Counted from the stretch's first letter, positions 53,361-63,470 are shown. The stretch: 64,000 bases of DNA from Carnobacterium mobile DSM 4848 (GCF_000744825.1 NZ_JQMR01000001.1:806001-870000); one strand, 5' to 3'. The notes: a model not told the origin generated them from the sequence alone. Program-made: numbers and translations.

Positions 53361-53675
53361 TTATTTTTTTAATGGCAATTCTGTTGAAATACGTTGGTAC
53401 TTTTCTTGTGATGAAGGCTGAAATAAAACAATCACGCGACCAATGACTTGAACTGCATGGCAGCCTAATTCTGCTTCAATTTCTTCAGCTACTTCATCAG
53501 CTGTTTCGTCTGTGTTTTGTAATAAATTGATTTTTATCAATTCGCGTTTTTCAAGTGCTTCACCAATTTGGACAATCACTTCCGGATTTAAGCCGTTTTT
53601 TCCGATTTGAAAAATCGGATCTAAGTGATGTGCTTTGCTTCTTAAAAAGCGTTTTTGTTTTCCAGTTAATTTCAT
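53361..53675 (-). CDS. yhbY: YhbY-family RNA-binding protein (CRM domain)
   Basis: Small CRM-domain protein associated with pre-50S ribosomes. The 104-residue sequence begins MKLTGKQKRFLRSKAHHLDPIFQIGKNGLNPEVI, with the GxxG-type loop KNGL, and continues RELIKINLLQNTDETADEVAEEI. Length is normal. It lies 28 bases before nadD and 44 after yqeH. Confidence 0.95.
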   Translation of the reverse strand: MKLTGKQKRFLRSKAHHLDPIFQIGKNGLNPEVIVQIGEALEKRELIKINLLQNTDETADEVAEEIEAELGCHAVQVIGRVIVLFQPSSQEKYQRISTELPLKK

Positions 53676-53719
53676 TTTCTACTCCTATTGAATCACACTA
53701 TCAGCAATTCTTTTATTTG

Positions 53720-54850
53720 TTAAATCAATGATTTACGAATGACTACGTTAATGCCTTTAGGCGCCCAACCTGCGACGATCGCTCCGGGCTCATTTACTGT
53801 TACCCAGCCTAAGCCGGCAAAAACAATATCCGATTTTTCTTTAATCGTGAATTCGAAACGAACCAACTCAGGAAAATCGGCTACTTCATCTTTTCTTGGC
53901 GGCTGCAATAATTCTCCGACTTGTTTTTGATACAAATTATCTGCATTTTCTAACTTTGTTCGATGAATTTTTAAGTCATTAGAGGTATAAGCTGTAAAGG
54001 AGCGTCTTCCACCTTTCAAGTAGTCAAACCGTGCGACCCCTCCAAAAAATAATGTTTGGCCTTCGTTTAGTTGATAGACCATCGGCTTTATTTCTTTTTT
54101 AGGGGCAATCAATTTTAAATCTTTATCTCCTAAAACATGGGCCATCTGATGGCGGTGAATAATGCCTGGAGTATCAATTAAAAATTTGCCGTCCTCTAAA
54201 GGAATTTCGATTTTATCTAAAGTCGTTCCTGGGAATTGTGAAGTCGTGATTAAGTTTTGCACACCAGCTGTCATTTTTATAATTTGATTGATAAGGGTTG
54301 ATTTCCCAACATTGGTTACTCCAACCACAAAAACATCTCGTCCTTTACGGTGTTTTTCAATCGTTTCTAATAAAGCTTCCATTTCTTTAGGCTTCACAGC
54401 ACTTGTCAAAATAACTTCTTCTGGACGCAGACCTTCTTCAAAAGCTCGTTCGCGCAACCATTGGGTCATTTTTCCTCTTTTTAATGATTTAGGCAATAAA
54501 TCTACTTTATTTCCAACTAAAAGAACAGGATTATTGCCCACAAAACGGTGTAACCCAGGAATCAAACTGCCATTAAAATCAAAAATGTCAATTACATTAA
54601 CAATTAAGGCATCTTCCGTACCGATTTCATTTAATAATTTTAAAAAATCATCATCTGTTAAATGAACATCTTGAATTTCATTATAGTGACGCAACCTGAA
54701 ACACCGTTGGCAATAAACCTCACCGTTCTCAAGTCCTTTTTCCAACGCTGACTCTGGAGTATACCCTGGAGCTTCTTTATCTGTTGTTTGGATAAGTGCT
54801 CCACAACCGATACACCGTATTTCTTCTTCATTCATTAACTCTTTCGCCAT
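53720..54850 (-). CDS. yqeH: Circularly permuted GTPase YqeH (RsgA/YlqF-like), 30S assembly
   Basis: GTPase needed for 30S subunit assembly. The 376-residue protein has an N-terminal zinc ribbon (CIGCGALIQ and CQRCFRLRHYNEIQDV) and the permuted order of G motifs: G4 LVGNKVDLLP near 112, G5 LTSAVKP, then G1 GVTNVGKSTLINQI near 178, G2 and G3 IDTPGII. The C-terminal domain follows. ATG at 54850 overlaps the end of yqeG by 23 bases and has GGAGG ten bases upstream. Confidence 0.96.
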   Translation of the reverse strand: MAKELMNEEEIRCIGCGALIQTTDKEAPGYTPESALEKGLENGEVYCQRCFRLRHYNEIQDVHLTDDDFLKLLNEIGTEDALIVNVIDIFDFNGSLIPGLHRFVGNNPVLLVGNKVDLLPKSLKRGKMTQWLRERAFEEGLRPEEVILTSAVKPKEMEALLETIEKHRKGRDVFVVGVTNVGKSTLINQIIKMTAGVQNLITTSQFPGTTLDKIEIPLEDGKFLIDTPGIIHRHQMAHVLGDKDLKLIAPKKEIKPMVYQLNEGQTLFFGGVARFDYLKGGRRSFTAYTSNDLKIHRTKLENADNLYQKQVGELLQPPRKDEVADFPELVRFEFTIKEKSDIVFAGLGWVTVNEPGAIVAGWAPKGINVVIRKSLI

Positions 54851-55373
54851 GTAATGACTTCCTCCATCTCATATCCGGGTTCTTTTTGATTAAATAGTTC
54901 ATAACACGCAATTCCATAAAGCGATTTAATTTCGTATTCCATGCATCACTATTGATAATAGGCTTTACCAATACGGTTCGTATTCCTGCTAAATTGGCAC
55001 CCCAAACATCTGTCATAATCTGGTCTCCAACCATTAAAATTTCTTCTTTTGGTAGACCTAGCTTCGTTTCTGCTTTTTTAAACCCGATGACAGTGGGTTT
55101 TATAGCTCTGGCTACATAGTCCAAATTTAAAGCACTGGCAACCCTTTTAACGCGCTCGTCATTATTATTTGAAAGAATCACAACAGGGATGCCCGCTTCT
55201 TCCATTACTTTGATCCATTGAATCAGTTCTTCTGTTCCGTCTGGATTGTTCCATGCGATCAAAGTATTATCTAAATCAGTTAAAACAGCTTTAATATTTT
55301 GTTCTTTTAATTGTTCAGGTGTCAGGTGGTAAATAGCTTCTATCATCCACGTTGGTTTAAATATATTTAACAT
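54828..55373 (-). CDS. yqeG: YqeG family HAD-type phosphatase
   Basis: HAD-superfamily hydrolase of type IIIA, substrate unknown, first gene of the yqe block. The 181-residue sequence has motif I VLTDLDNTLIAWNNP (residues 31-45, nucleophile in DLDNT), motif II VILSNNN, the lysine in IGFKKAETKLG, and the acidic motif IV MVGDQIMTDVWGAN. Related to phosphatidylglycerophosphate phosphatases of the GEP4 type, but activity here is not known. Confidence 0.94.
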   Translation of the reverse strand: MLNIFKPTWMIEAIYHLTPEQLKEQNIKAVLTDLDNTLIAWNNPDGTEELIQWIKVMEEAGIPVVILSNNNDERVKRVASALNLDYVARAIKPTVIGFKKAETKLGLPKEEILMVGDQIMTDVWGANLAGIRTVLVKPIINSDAWNTKLNRFMELRVMNYLIKKNPDMRWRKSLHGERVNE

Positions 55374-55396
55374 TTTTTCTCCCTATCCATTAAAAT

Positions 55397-55420
55397 AGGA
55401 GCACTATGCACAGTACTCCT
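55397..55420 (-). terminator. Possible terminator after aspartokinase
   Basis: AGGAG-ACT / AGT-CTCCT hairpin with two bulged positions; on the minus strand followed by ATTTTAAT, a weak T tract. It lies between the aspartokinase stop (55495) and the yqeG start (55373). Confidence 0.45.
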
Positions 55421-55494
55421 CAAGTTTACTATTAGTTTAATTATACGCCAAAACCACAAAATAGCAATCAAACTCAGTCGTTTTTAGCTTATTT

Positions 55495-56691
55495 CTAATT
55501 TTGTAAAAAGGCAGTATGCAAGGCATTTACTGCTACTTTCAAATCTTTTTCTGCTACTAAAATCCAAACAGTTGTATAACTATCTGCAGATTGATAGATT
55601 GGTATGTTGTGTTTGTCCAAAGTCGTGATCATGTTAGAAATAATCCCTGGTACTCCTGTTATTCCAGCTCCCACTATCGCTACTTTTGCACAGTTTTCAA
55701 TCAGGGTATAAGCAGCATCTTGTTCATTCAGGATCGTTTGAGCCTTTTCCAATGCTGTTTGCGGCAATGTAAACACAATATGATCAGGAAAAATATTGAT
55801 AAAGTCTACACTAATATTCAATTCAGCCAGTGAAGTAAAAACCGCTTCTTGTATTTTCCGAGAAGCTTGAACGTTGAATTGAACTAAGTTAGGCACATGA
55901 GCAATACCTGTCACCAAACGATAATGTTCAATTTGACTTTCAATATGAGTCACTAATGTGCCTGTATTAGTGACCGGTTGATGAGTCGAGCGGATTCTCA
56001 ATGGGATTCCAGATTGCATAGCAATTTCTACAGCTCGCGGATCAATCACTTTTGCTCCTTCATGCGCCATATTGCTTACTTCTCGGTAACTGACCACTTC
56101 TAAAAACTTGGCCTTATCAACCAATCGAGGATCAGCAGTCATCATTCCCGAAACATCTGTAAAAATATCGATACTCTCCGCTTTAAAAGCAGCTCCTAAA
56201 AAGGCAGCGGTTGTATCACTGCCGCCGCGTCCAATTGTTGTGATATGTCCACTTTCGCTGATTCCTTGAAAACCTGTCACCACTACCACATCATTCATTT
56301 TAAAATGAGCAAAAATGTGTTCTGTTTCAATTCGTTGTACTTTAGCATTACCAAACTCTTCATTCGTAACGATGCCTGCATCTTGTCCCGTTAATCCGAC
56401 AGCGGTTAACCCATTTTTTTTCAATCCATTAGTAAAGACAGCTGCTGAAATCGTTTCGCCAACCGAAAGCAGCATATCTTTCTCACGCAAATCTAAATAA
56501 CTCCGAGCTCCGCCAATTAATTCCAATAGAGAATCTGTCGCATAAGGATCTCCTAGACGGCCAATTGCCGAAACAACTACTATTACTTTATACCCGGCTG
56601 AAACCGCATGAACAATATGTTTTTCTGCTGCTAGGCGGCTCTCTTCATCTTTAACAGAAGTACCGCCAAATTTTTGAACTAAAATTTTCAT
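55495..56691 (-). CDS. Aspartate kinase
   Basis: First enzyme of the aspartate family: phosphorylates aspartate for diaminopimelate, lysine, threonine and methionine. The 398-residue protein has KFGGTSV at residues 6-12, the catalytic region VVVTGFQG and GRGGSDTTAAFLGAA, ISESGHITTIGRGGSDT, and two C-terminal ACT domains (about 265-398) for feedback inhibition. It resembles DapG (aspartokinase I) of B. subtilis in size and in having a single polypeptide; the isoform and effector cannot be fixed from sequence alone. ATG at 56691 with AAAGGATGG upstream. Confidence 0.93.
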   Translation of the reverse strand: MKILVQKFGGTSVKDEESRLAAEKHIVHAVSAGYKVIVVVSAIGRLGDPYATDSLLELIGGARSYLDLREKDMLLSVGETISAAVFTNGLKKNGLTAVGLTGQDAGIVTNEEFGNAKVQRIETEHIFAHFKMNDVVVVTGFQGISESGHITTIGRGGSDTTAAFLGAAFKAESIDIFTDVSGMMTADPRLVDKAKFLEVVSYREVSNMAHEGAKVIDPRAVEIAMQSGIPLRIRSTHQPVTNTGTLVTHIESQIEHYRLVTGIAHVPNLVQFNVQASRKIQEAVFTSLAELNISVDFINIFPDHIVFTLPQTALEKAQTILNEQDAAYTLIENCAKVAIVGAGITGVPGIISNMITTLDKHNIPIYQSADSYTTVWILVAEKDLKVAVNALHTAFLQN

Positions 56692-56890
56692 GTTTACCAT
56701 CCTTTGATTTGAGTCTTTCATAACTTATCAAGAAATTGCCTCTTATTTTAATGAATCGTTTACTGTCTGCCAGCTCCGTTTTATTATAACGAAGACTTTT
56801 ACAATATTCAATGCAGTGTTGATTAGAGAACCAAAAACATTTTTTCATGTTATACTAGAAAAAATGTTTTTAAAATTGGAGAGTGATGGA

Positions 56891-57532
56891 GTGTTTTTGA
56901 AAGAAGTCTGTCTTGAAAATTATACGTATGTGGCAAAAGCCATTGCCCAAGGGGCAAACAGAATTGAATTATGTGATAACCTAGCAAGTGGCGGCACGAC
57001 TCCCAGTAAAGGAGTCATGCACGAAACAATAGATTATTGTGCAGAACATACTATTCCCGTAATGGCAATCATTCGTCCTCGCGGCGGAAATTTTATCTAC
57101 AATGATTCTGAGTTAAAAATAATGGGCTATGATATTATCGAAGCACGAAATTTAGGTTTAGATGGGATTGTTGTAGGTTGTTTAAATGAGGAAAGCTGGC
57201 TGGACGAAGACGCGATGGAACAGATTTTAGAAGAATCTTATGGGTTGCAGGTAACGTTCCATATGGCTTTTGATGCCATCCCCGTTAGTCGACAATTTGA
57301 AGCCATCGATTGGTTGATCGATCATGATGTTCAACGCATTTTGACCCATGGCGGCTCATTAGATCTACCTATTGAAACTACCCTGCCTCACTTAAAAGAA
57401 TTAGTTGATTATGCCGATGGTCGTATTGTCATCCTGCCTGGAGGCGGCATTACAAACGAAAATGCTCAACACGTGATCGAACAATTAGGTGTAAATGAAG
57501 TTCATGGCACTCAAATTGTCGGCAAACTTTAA
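56891..57532 (+). CDS. cutC: CutC-family protein
   Basis: TIM-barrel protein of the CutC family, historically linked to copper homeostasis; its direct function is unsettled. The 213-residue sequence has LKEVCLENYTYVAKAIAQGANRIELCDNLASGGTTPS at the start, MAIIRPRGGNF, FHMAFDAI and RILTHGGS, HGTQIVGKL at the end; the family core is intact. Start: GTG at 56891 with GGAG-type bases upstream; a TTG two codons later is an alternative, and the frame open further upstream lacks a site. Convergent with thrB. Confidence 0.9.
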   Translation: MFLKEVCLENYTYVAKAIAQGANRIELCDNLASGGTTPSKGVMHETIDYCAEHTIPVMAIIRPRGGNFIYNDSELKIMGYDIIEARNLGLDGIVVGCLNEESWLDEDAMEQILEESYGLQVTFHMAFDAIPVSRQFEAIDWLIDHDVQRILTHGGSLDLPIETTLPHLKELVDYADGRIVILPGGGITNENAQHVIEQLGVNEVHGTQIVGKL

Positions 57533-57536
57533 AATC

Positions 57537-57578
57537 AAAAAAACAATCTTCCGCAAAGTTTAGTTTGCAGAAGATTGT
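57537..57578. terminator. Bidirectional terminator between cutC and thrB
   Basis: ACAATCTTC-GCAAA / TTTGC-GAAGATTGT-type stem with A and T runs on both sides; lies between convergent stop codons at 57532 and 57583. Confidence 0.92.
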
Positions 57579-57582
57579 TTTT

Positions 57583-58452
57583 TTACTTTTTTAATTGTAT
57601 TCCTAAAGACGATACATTAACTTCTTTGATCAGCATATCCGTCAATTGTATGCTTAATCCATTTTTCACTTCATTCAATTTAGCTTTTGGAACAAGCACC
57701 ACTACGGTAGGCCCTGCACCGCTTAAAAAAGTTCCATAAGCACCATTTTCAATTGCCCATTGTCTAATCATCCTCAGTTGCGGAATGAACTTTTCTCGAT
57801 AGGTTTCATGCCATAAATCTTTTCCCATCATTTTCCCTGCTAAGCTGATATCGCCCGATAGAATAGCACTGATCATAACATTGCTGATCGCACTAGCTTT
57901 GATCGCCTTAGAATAGGACATTGTTTTCGGCAGCACCTCTCGGCTTTGAGTAGTCAGCAATTCATTTTTAGGCACGATCGCTAAAATTCCTGTTTCAGGG
58001 AAAGCATGCTTAACTGCATATACTTCTTTATCTAACTGACTCGCAACTACAAAATCGCCTAAGATAGCTGGTGCTACATTATCCGGATGCCCCTCAATAG
58101 CTGCTGCTACATTCACTTTTTCCATAGGTGTCAGTTCTAACTCTTCAAGTTGATTTGCCAATTCTATGCCGGCTACAATCGCTGCTGAACTGCTGCCCAA
58201 ACCGCGAGCAGAAGGAATATCGCTTTGCATCATCAGCTTTCTTGGAACCAGATTCGGAGCTAAGGACAAGGCTGTTTGAATGATCAAATTTTCTTTATCT
58301 TTTGGGATCTTCTCCCCTAAATGATGGTCAATATGCCATTCACTTTGCTCTTCTCCAACTTCAAGCGTCAAATAAAGATCTAAAGCTAATCCACATGAAT
58401 CGAACCCTGGGCCTAAATTGGCGGTTGTACCCGGGACTCTAATAGTCAGCAT
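57583..58452 (-). CDS. thrB: Homoserine kinase
   Basis: GHMP kinase that phosphorylates homoserine for threonine synthesis. The 289-residue protein has the N-terminal [16 protein letters not shown]-like [18 protein letters not shown] and the GHMP P-loop [17 protein letters not shown] near residue 84, with SGAGPT near the end. ATG at 58452 has GGCAGGTG upstream and lies within the last codons of thrC (14-base overlap). Last gene of hom-thrC-thrB. Confidence 0.96.
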   Translation of the reverse strand: MLTIRVPGTTANLGPGFDSCGLALDLYLTLEVGEEQSEWHIDHHLGEKIPKDKENLIIQTALSLAPNLVPRKLMMQSDIPSARGLGSSSAAIVAGIELANQLEELELTPMEKVNVAAAIEGHPDNVAPAILGDFVVASQLDKEVYAVKHAFPETGILAIVPKNELLTTQSREVLPKTMSYSKAIKASAISNVMISAILSGDISLAGKMMGKDLWHETYREKFIPQLRMIRQWAIENGAYGTFLSGAGPTVVVLVPKAKLNEVKNGLSIQLTDMLIKEVNVSSLGIQLKK

Positions 58453-59506
58453 TTTTAGAAACACCTGCCTTTAAATGAGTTCTCATTTCTTCAATACCGT
58501 CTAATTTCACAATGGGAATCTCCGTCACATTCATTGCTGTATCAGGATCTTTTAACCCATTACCGGTGAACACACATACAACTGTTTCTCCTGCCTGAAT
58601 GGCTCCGCTCTTTCTATCTTTGATCACACCCGCTAACGAAGCTGCTGACCCCGGCTCAATATACACACCGTCCATTGCAGCTACCTTTTTATACGCGTCA
58701 ATGATCTCATCGTCTGTAACAGAATCAATTTTTCCGTTTGATTCATCTCTCGCTGCTTCTGCCAATTCCCAACTGGCAGGATTGCCGATGCGAATTGCTG
58801 TTGCAATGGTTTCCGGTTGAGCAATCACTTGTCCCTTAACAATAGCAGCAGCACCTTCTGCTTCAAAACCATGCATTCTAGGCAGTCCAGTTTGATGCAA
58901 TTCATTCCATTCCTTAAACCCTTTCCAATAAGCTGAAATATTACCAGCATTTCCGACTGGAATAGCTAAAACATCTGGCGCTTTTTTTAAATCTTCACAA
59001 ATTTCAAACGCGGCTGTTTTTTGGCCTTCTAAACGATAAGGATTAACGGAATTGACTAAAGTAACGGCTTCTGTTTCAGCTAATTGGCGAACAGCACGCA
59101 AAGCTTCATCAAAATTACCTTGAATCGAAATAATATCTGCACCATACATTACCGCTTGTGCCAGTTTGCCTAATGCGATTTTCCCTTCTGGTATGACAAT
59201 ATAAGCTTTCATATTTGCTCTAGTTGCATAAGCAGCTGCTGAAGCGCTTGTGTTTCCTGTAGATGCACAAATGATCGCTTCTGCTCCCTCTTCTTTCGCT
59301 TTTGCTACTGCCATCACCATTCCTCGGTCTTTAAAAGAACCGGTTGGATTTAACCCTTCGTATTTTCCGTATAATGTGATTCCTAAAGTTTTAGATAAAT
59401 TAGGTAATGGAATCAAAGGAGTATTTCCTTCACTTAGCGAAATCATAGGCGTATCCGGCGTTACGGGCAAAACTTTCTTGTATTTAGTTAACAATCCTTC
59501 GTACAT
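58439..59506 (-). CDS. thrC: Threonine synthase
   Basis: PLP enzyme that converts O-phosphohomoserine to threonine. The PLP lysine is in [12 protein letters not shown] near residue 58. Further landmarks are [30 protein letters not shown] and GSAASLAGV. Length 355 is that of the short (Bacillus-type) class. Its start codon overlaps the hom stop codon, and its end overlaps thrB, so the three genes are translationally coupled. Confidence 0.96.
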   Translation of the reverse strand: MYEGLLTKYKKVLPVTPDTPMISLSEGNTPLIPLPNLSKTLGITLYGKYEGLNPTGSFKDRGMVMAVAKAKEEGAEAIICASTGNTSASAAAYATRANMKAYIVIPEGKIALGKLAQAVMYGADIISIQGNFDEALRAVRQLAETEAVTLVNSVNPYRLEGQKTAAFEICEDLKKAPDVLAIPVGNAGNISAYWKGFKEWNELHQTGLPRMHGFEAEGAAAIVKGQVIAQPETIATAIRIGNPASWELAEAARDESNGKIDSVTDDEIIDAYKKVAAMDGVYIEPGSAASLAGVIKDRKSGAIQAGETVVCVFTGNGLKDPDTAMNVTEIPIVKLDGIEEMRTHLKAGVSKNADY

Positions 59507-60795
59507 TATTTCCCCTCCATTACTTTAAAACAGACCAACAAGTTCATTCCTTCAGCTTTTTTCAAGTCATTTATAATCCGATTTTGTTGCGCTTTATTCA
59601 TTCTATGCGTCACGATCACTACTTTGGCAGACGCTTTTGAAAATGGCTGTTGGATGATCTGATCAAAACCTACATCTGATTCATTAAAAATTTTAGTCAA
59701 CTCTAAAAATTGGCCTGTCTGATCTTGCATGTCAATAGCCATGTAATATTTTGATTCTACGTCTTTGTCTTCGGTGAGGTTCGTTTCATGCTGATAAGAA
59801 TTAAAAACCGTTCCTGTCGTTCCTAGACCAATATTTTTAGCTACTGTAATAAGATCACTTACGACACTGGTAGCGGTTGGTAAAGCTCCGGCTCCTGGCC
59901 CATAAAACATGGTTTCTCCTACCGCAGCACCTACAACAAAAACAGCATTATTTTCATTTTGTACACCCGCTAAAGGATGGTCTTCCGGAACTAAAACCGG
60001 TCCTACATCAACTCGTACACTATTGTCTTTTTCAATAGCTGCACCAATCAATTTGATGCGGTATCCAAGCCGTTTTGCCATCTCAATATCTGCTAATTGG
60101 ATATCGCGGATTCCTCTTGTTTCAATTTGCTCTAATTCTACATTCATACCAAACGCCAAACGAGTCAGAATCACCATTTTTCTAGCTGCGTCGATGCCGT
60201 CGACATCATTAGTAGGATCATTTTCAGCAAAACCTAATTCTTGTGCTTTTTGCAATGCTTCTTCGTATGTATCGTTGTTATTGGTCATCTTAGATAACAT
60301 AAAATTAGTTGTTCCATTCACGATTCCAAAAACTTTTTGAATGTGATCAGAAGCTAAACTATCAACAATTGTCCGCAAAATAGGGATGCCGCCTGCAACA
60401 CTAGCTTCATAGTATAAATCACACTGATAATCATTTGCTAATGCTACTAATTCATTTCCGTGCAAAGCAATCAAGTCCTTATTAGCTGTTACGACATGTT
60501 TTCCTGCTTTTAAAGCTTGAGAAATGTAGTCTTTTGCTTGGACAATACTGCCCATAACTTCTACTACGATATCAATATCTTCATCCATTAAAATATCAGC
60601 TGCATTTGTGGTTAATTCAATTCCTTCAGAAAATTCTCCACGTTTTTTTTCAACATTGCGAACCAATACTTTCTTTACGTTCAATTCTTCTCCTGTTATT
60701 TGTTTGATTTTGCTTTCATGCTGTTTTAGAATACGCAAAACACCGCTGCCTACTGTTCCAAAACCTAATATTCCGACCTGTATCTTCCGTTTCAT
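59506..60795 (-). CDS. hom: Homoserine dehydrogenase
   Basis: Reduces aspartate semialdehyde to homoserine. The 429-residue protein has the Rossmann motif [13 protein letters not shown] (residues 7-19), [15 protein letters not shown], and the catalytic region [14 protein letters not shown] and [20 protein letters not shown]-terminal ACT domain (about 350-429) is present for threonine feedback. First gene of the operon; a TATAAT element lies about 65 bases upstream. Confidence 0.96.
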   Translation of the reverse strand: MKRKIQVGILGFGTVGSGVLRILKQHESKIKQITGEELNVKKVLVRNVEKKRGEFSEGIELTTNAADILMDEDIDIVVEVMGSIVQAKDYISQALKAGKHVVTANKDLIALHGNELVALANDYQCDLYYEASVAGGIPILRTIVDSLASDHIQKVFGIVNGTTNFMLSKMTNNNDTYEEALQKAQELGFAENDPTNDVDGIDAARKMVILTRLAFGMNVELEQIETRGIRDIQLADIEMAKRLGYRIKLIGAAIEKDNSVRVDVGPVLVPEDHPLAGVQNENNAVFVVGAAVGETMFYGPGAGALPTATSVVSDLITVAKNIGLGTTGTVFNSYQHETNLTEDKDVESKYYMAIDMQDQTGQFLELTKIFNESDVGFDQIIQQPFSKASAKVVIVTHRMNKAQQNRIINDLKKAEGMNLLVCFKVMEGK

Positions 60796-60856
60796 TTTGT
60801 TGTGCCCCTTTGTCGTTCAATATTTTTTAATTTGGTTTTAATCTAAATTTAAATTT

Positions 60857-60885
60857 ATTATACCTAATTCCTGAATGGATAACTA
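60857..60885 (-). promoter_or_regulatory. Candidate hom-thrC-thrB promoter
   Basis: A perfect TATAAT (60862-60857) lies on the minus strand with only a weak -35 (TAGTTA, 60885-60880) 17 bases upstream. The -10 is clear, the -35 is not. Confidence 0.45.
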
Positions 60886-61006
60886 CCTTATTCCATCAAA
60901 AAAATTTGACTTTATAATTTACAGGATATTTCTAAAGGAATAAGGGGTGCTTATAGACATGTCTAAAGATTTAAGACTCAAACAAAGCGTTTTAGCCTTT
61001 GTTTGA

Positions 61007-61102
61007 GGATTGAAAGTCTGAAAATTGTAAGCTCCAGACGTCCACATGGCTTTCTACAAGCAAACCCGCCTATTCCAGAATAAATTTTATTTTGTTGGAT
61101 CA
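61007..61102 (-). repeat. Dispersed intergenic repeat, family 1, copy split by the ISLre2 element (first part)
   Basis: On the minus strand this segment reads through TTATTCTGGAATAGGCG, TGCTTGTAGAAAGCCATG, CTGGAGCTT and GACTTTCAATCCT, matching in order the repeat at 22855-22940. Its missing opening lies beyond the IS at 62926-62962. Beyond the copy, at 60977-61007, is a perfect 11-base inverted repeat CTCAAACAAAG / CTTTGTTTGAG. Confidence 0.65.
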
Positions 61103-62925
61103 CTTAGTGTAAAATTTTTGGTGGTAGAGAATTTAAAACATTCAAAGCCGAACAATTCTTGTTTTTTTATGAAATTGACAAAAAAAGAGGAAAGTCATTA
61201 CAATACAATTATAGGTTCGTACGCCTAAATATAATCGTAGAGGATGACTTTCCATGGAAATTAGTTTAACAGAAATTATCGAAATAATAAAGGGTTCCAA
61301 TGATGGAATCGATGCAGAAAGAAAATTACAAGTTTATTTTTCAAATAAAATCAGCGACATTATGCAGCTTATTTTAGAGTATATCGATGATGGATTAGCA
61401 GAAGAATATAAGAAACAAGGCTATAGAATCGAGAAAAGAGATCTTCGTACGATTCAGTTTCTTTTTGGAAAAGTTACATTCAAGCGAAGAAGAATGAAAA
61501 AAGAAATGGAAAAAGCACTTTATCCATTAGATAAAGAAATGGGCTTTATTTCAAGAGAAACCTTCTCTCCTCTTCTTTTACGGAACATTGCGGAGATCGC
61601 CTCCGGCACAGTATTAAGAAAAACAGCACAAGCAACGGCCTTATTAACGCCTTTTACGATCAGCCATACAAAAGTCAAAGCCGTCTTGGATACAGTGGGA
61701 GAGTTTCAACAGAATTACACAGAAAATCATCTTTTAGACGTCACTAAACTGACTGAGCCGAAAGAGAAAAAGAACGTTCCTTTCCTGTACATAGAAGGCG
61801 ATGGGCTGATGTATAAAGAAATCAAAAAGAAACGTGGAGAGATCCATCGGATCCAAATTGCCGAAGGAGTCGAAAAAAACGGCAAACGAACTCGTTTAAC
61901 AGGAACGCATTACTTCTCTTCCACAGACAGTACTGAAGTGGCTTGGAGTCTCGTGCAAAACTACCTTTATCTCAACTATGACTTAACGAATACGCTTGTC
62001 ATTTCAAACAGTGATGGAGGTTCTGGATATGAATTCGATAAATTTAATGCGGTCGTTCAAGGCTGCTTGCGTCATGAACATGTACGAGATACGTATCATG
62101 TGAATCAAAAGATCAAACAACGACTGAACTTCGTTCCTGAGTTACAATCTCCTCTAAAAAAAGCCATCCAAGATCACGAGCGGGAAGCAGTCGAAGCTGT
62201 TTTAGATACAGCTGAGAGTATCATCGGAGACGAACAAGCAGCCCAACTAGAAGAGCAAATCAGACGATTAAGAGGCTACCTTTCAAGAAACTGGGAGTAT
62301 TTGACGCCCATTTATAAACGAGGGCTGGGAGAAGCAGCTCACGGTATTGGAACTTGTGAGAGCAACCACCGTCCTTATAGCTATCGTGTAAAAGGCCAAG
62401 GAAAGTATTGGTCTAAAAAAGGACTGACCCATGTCGTTTATGTGATCGAGGGTTTAAAAAACGGAACTTTAGATCGAGCCATCATTGAACAGCAGCCGGA
62501 GTATAAGAAACAAGCCAGTGCGTCTTATAAAGCTGCCCTTAAGGCAGCCCATAAAAAAGTACCCCACCAAACTCATGAGGGTGTCCGTCATGGATCGATT
62601 CCTCATGTAAGTCGTTCCAGCAGCACGGGAAACTTGAGTGCTATTTTTAACTATTAACCAGCAAAAGAGTGGAGATCGTGCTGTGCACGATACGACTCGG
62701 TTCTTGATAAGGGGTTTTCCCTTGGTAGACTGATGGCAGAGACGTGTTTAAATTTTTTAAAAGGAATAGGTAATAGGGTTCAAGGGAAATGGGCCCCCTT
62801 GTCAAGGATTTGCGAGAAAACAACAAATAAAAACCGAACAAAACAGCGACAAACGCTATAATTGTTAGAGATAAAAAGTGATTTCATCTTTTTTGTAATT
62901 TTACCGAGAATATCTTGACACTAAC
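61103..62925 (+). mobile_element. ISLre2-family insertion sequence, 1823 bp, 9-bp target duplication
   Basis: The ends share the inverted repeat TTAGTGT-AA-AT-TT (left end from 61103, right end inward from 62925). Perfect 9-bp direct repeats GTTGGATCA flank it at 61094-61102 and 62926-62934, as expected for ISLre2. It carries one intact transposase gene and about 270 noncoding bases on the right. It interrupted a family 1 repeat. The exact duplication suggests recent insertion. Confidence 0.9.
61254..62657 (+). CDS. ISLre2-family transposase (UPF0236)
   Basis: The 467-residue protein belongs to the ISLre2 (formerly UPF0236) transposase family. Landmarks are the N-terminal DLRTIQFLFGKVTFKRRRM, the central VPFLYIEGDGLMYKE, SNSDGGSGYEFDKF with a likely catalytic aspartate, HVNQKIKQRL, and CESNHRPYSYRVKGQGKYWSKKG near the C-terminus, with a likely catalytic glutamate. 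It is uninterrupted. ATG at 61254 with AGAGGATG upstream. The family is DDE-like. Confidence 0.93.
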   Translation: MEISLTEIIEIIKGSNDGIDAERKLQVYFSNKISDIMQLILEYIDDGLAEEYKKQGYRIEKRDLRTIQFLFGKVTFKRRRMKKEMEKALYPLDKEMGFISRETFSPLLLRNIAEIASGTVLRKTAQATALLTPFTISHTKVKAVLDTVGEFQQNYTENHLLDVTKLTEPKEKKNVPFLYIEGDGLMYKEIKKKRGEIHRIQIAEGVEKNGKRTRLTGTHYFSSTDSTEVAWSLVQNYLYLNYDLTNTLVISNSDGGSGYEFDKFNAVVQGCLRHEHVRDTYHVNQKIKQRLNFVPELQSPLKKAIQDHEREAVEAVLDTAESIIGDEQAAQLEEQIRRLRGYLSRNWEYLTPIYKRGLGEAAHGIGTCESNHRPYSYRVKGQGKYWSKKGLTHVVYVIEGLKNGTLDRAIIEQQPEYKKQASASYKAALKAAHKKVPHQTHEGVRHGSIPHVSRSSSTGNLSAIFNY

Positions 62926-62962
62926 GTTGGATCAACACCATTTGTTAAACAACCAAAATTTT
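62926..62962 (-). repeat. Second part of the split family 1 repeat
   Basis: On the minus strand AAAATTTTGGTTGTTTAAC (62962-62944) and following bases match the opening ATTTTGGTTCTTT of the copies at 11521 and 22817. Joined to 61102 after removing the IS and one 9-bp duplication, it rebuilds the repeat order. Confidence 0.6.
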
Positions 62963-63000
62963 GTTACAGTATTATTGAACTTTTCATCCTTGACTGTTAC

Positions 63001-63050
63001 AAAAAAAGGTTAAAGACAAGCTTAACTCAGTAAGCTTACCTTTAACCTTT
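63001..63050 (-). terminator. ykuJ terminator
   Basis: AAAGGTTAAAG-AAGCTT / AAGCTT-CTTTAACCTTT long stem with an eight-base loop and T7 on the minus strand, a few bases after the ykuJ stop codon. Confidence 0.9.
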
Positions 63051-63055
63051 AATTT

Positions 63056-63289
63056 TTAATCTTGCAACAATTCAAAAATCTCAATTGCGACTAAATCCAA
63101 ATCATCAAATTGATAAACTTGGTGAGTTGAACTATCTTCTAATTCAAAAGTAGCAGTCTTCGCATCATAGGAAATTAGGCAACGTTCTAAGCCTTCTTTT
63201 TCAAATCTACGAATTTGAACTTCACTCTCTTTATCTTCTAGCATAGCTTCCAACCGGCGAATAATCGCCTGTAATTGTGAAGGTTTCAT
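63056..63289 (-). CDS. ykuJ: YkuJ-family (DUF1797) small protein
   Basis: Conserved Firmicutes protein of unknown function; structures of the family show a small alpha-beta fold. The 77-residue sequence has SQLQAIIRRLEAMLEDKESEVQIRRFEKEG, then CLISYDAKTATFELED, and the family-defining end FDDLDLVAIEIFELLQD. Length is normal. It appears monocistronic with a terminator directly downstream. Confidence 0.9.
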   Translation of the reverse strand: MKPSQLQAIIRRLEAMLEDKESEVQIRRFEKEGLERCLISYDAKTATFELEDSSTHQVYQFDDLDLVAIEIFELLQD

Positions 63290-63470
63290 CTTCTCGTGCC
63301 CCTTTCAGACTTGACTCAGTCATTATTTTAACAGATTTTTCATTAAAAGACAGTAAACTCATCTTTTTTTCATTAAAAACTTCTTTTTTTAGAACTTCCT
63401 TCAAGGCGACTAAAAGAAATTTTTGATTTCCTCTCTCTTTCAGAGGGTATAGTAAAATGACAATCAGGTA

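Noticed and set aside
60977-61007. Perfect 11-base inverted repeat CTCAAACAAAG/CTTTGTTTGAG considered as a terminator
   Set aside because: No T run follows on either strand and no gene ends next to it; kept only as a remark in the repeat entry.
61046-61228. 60-codon frame upstream of the ISLre2 transposase
   Set aside because: It spans the IS left end and part of a repeat, has no ribosome-binding site, and would be created only by the insertion.
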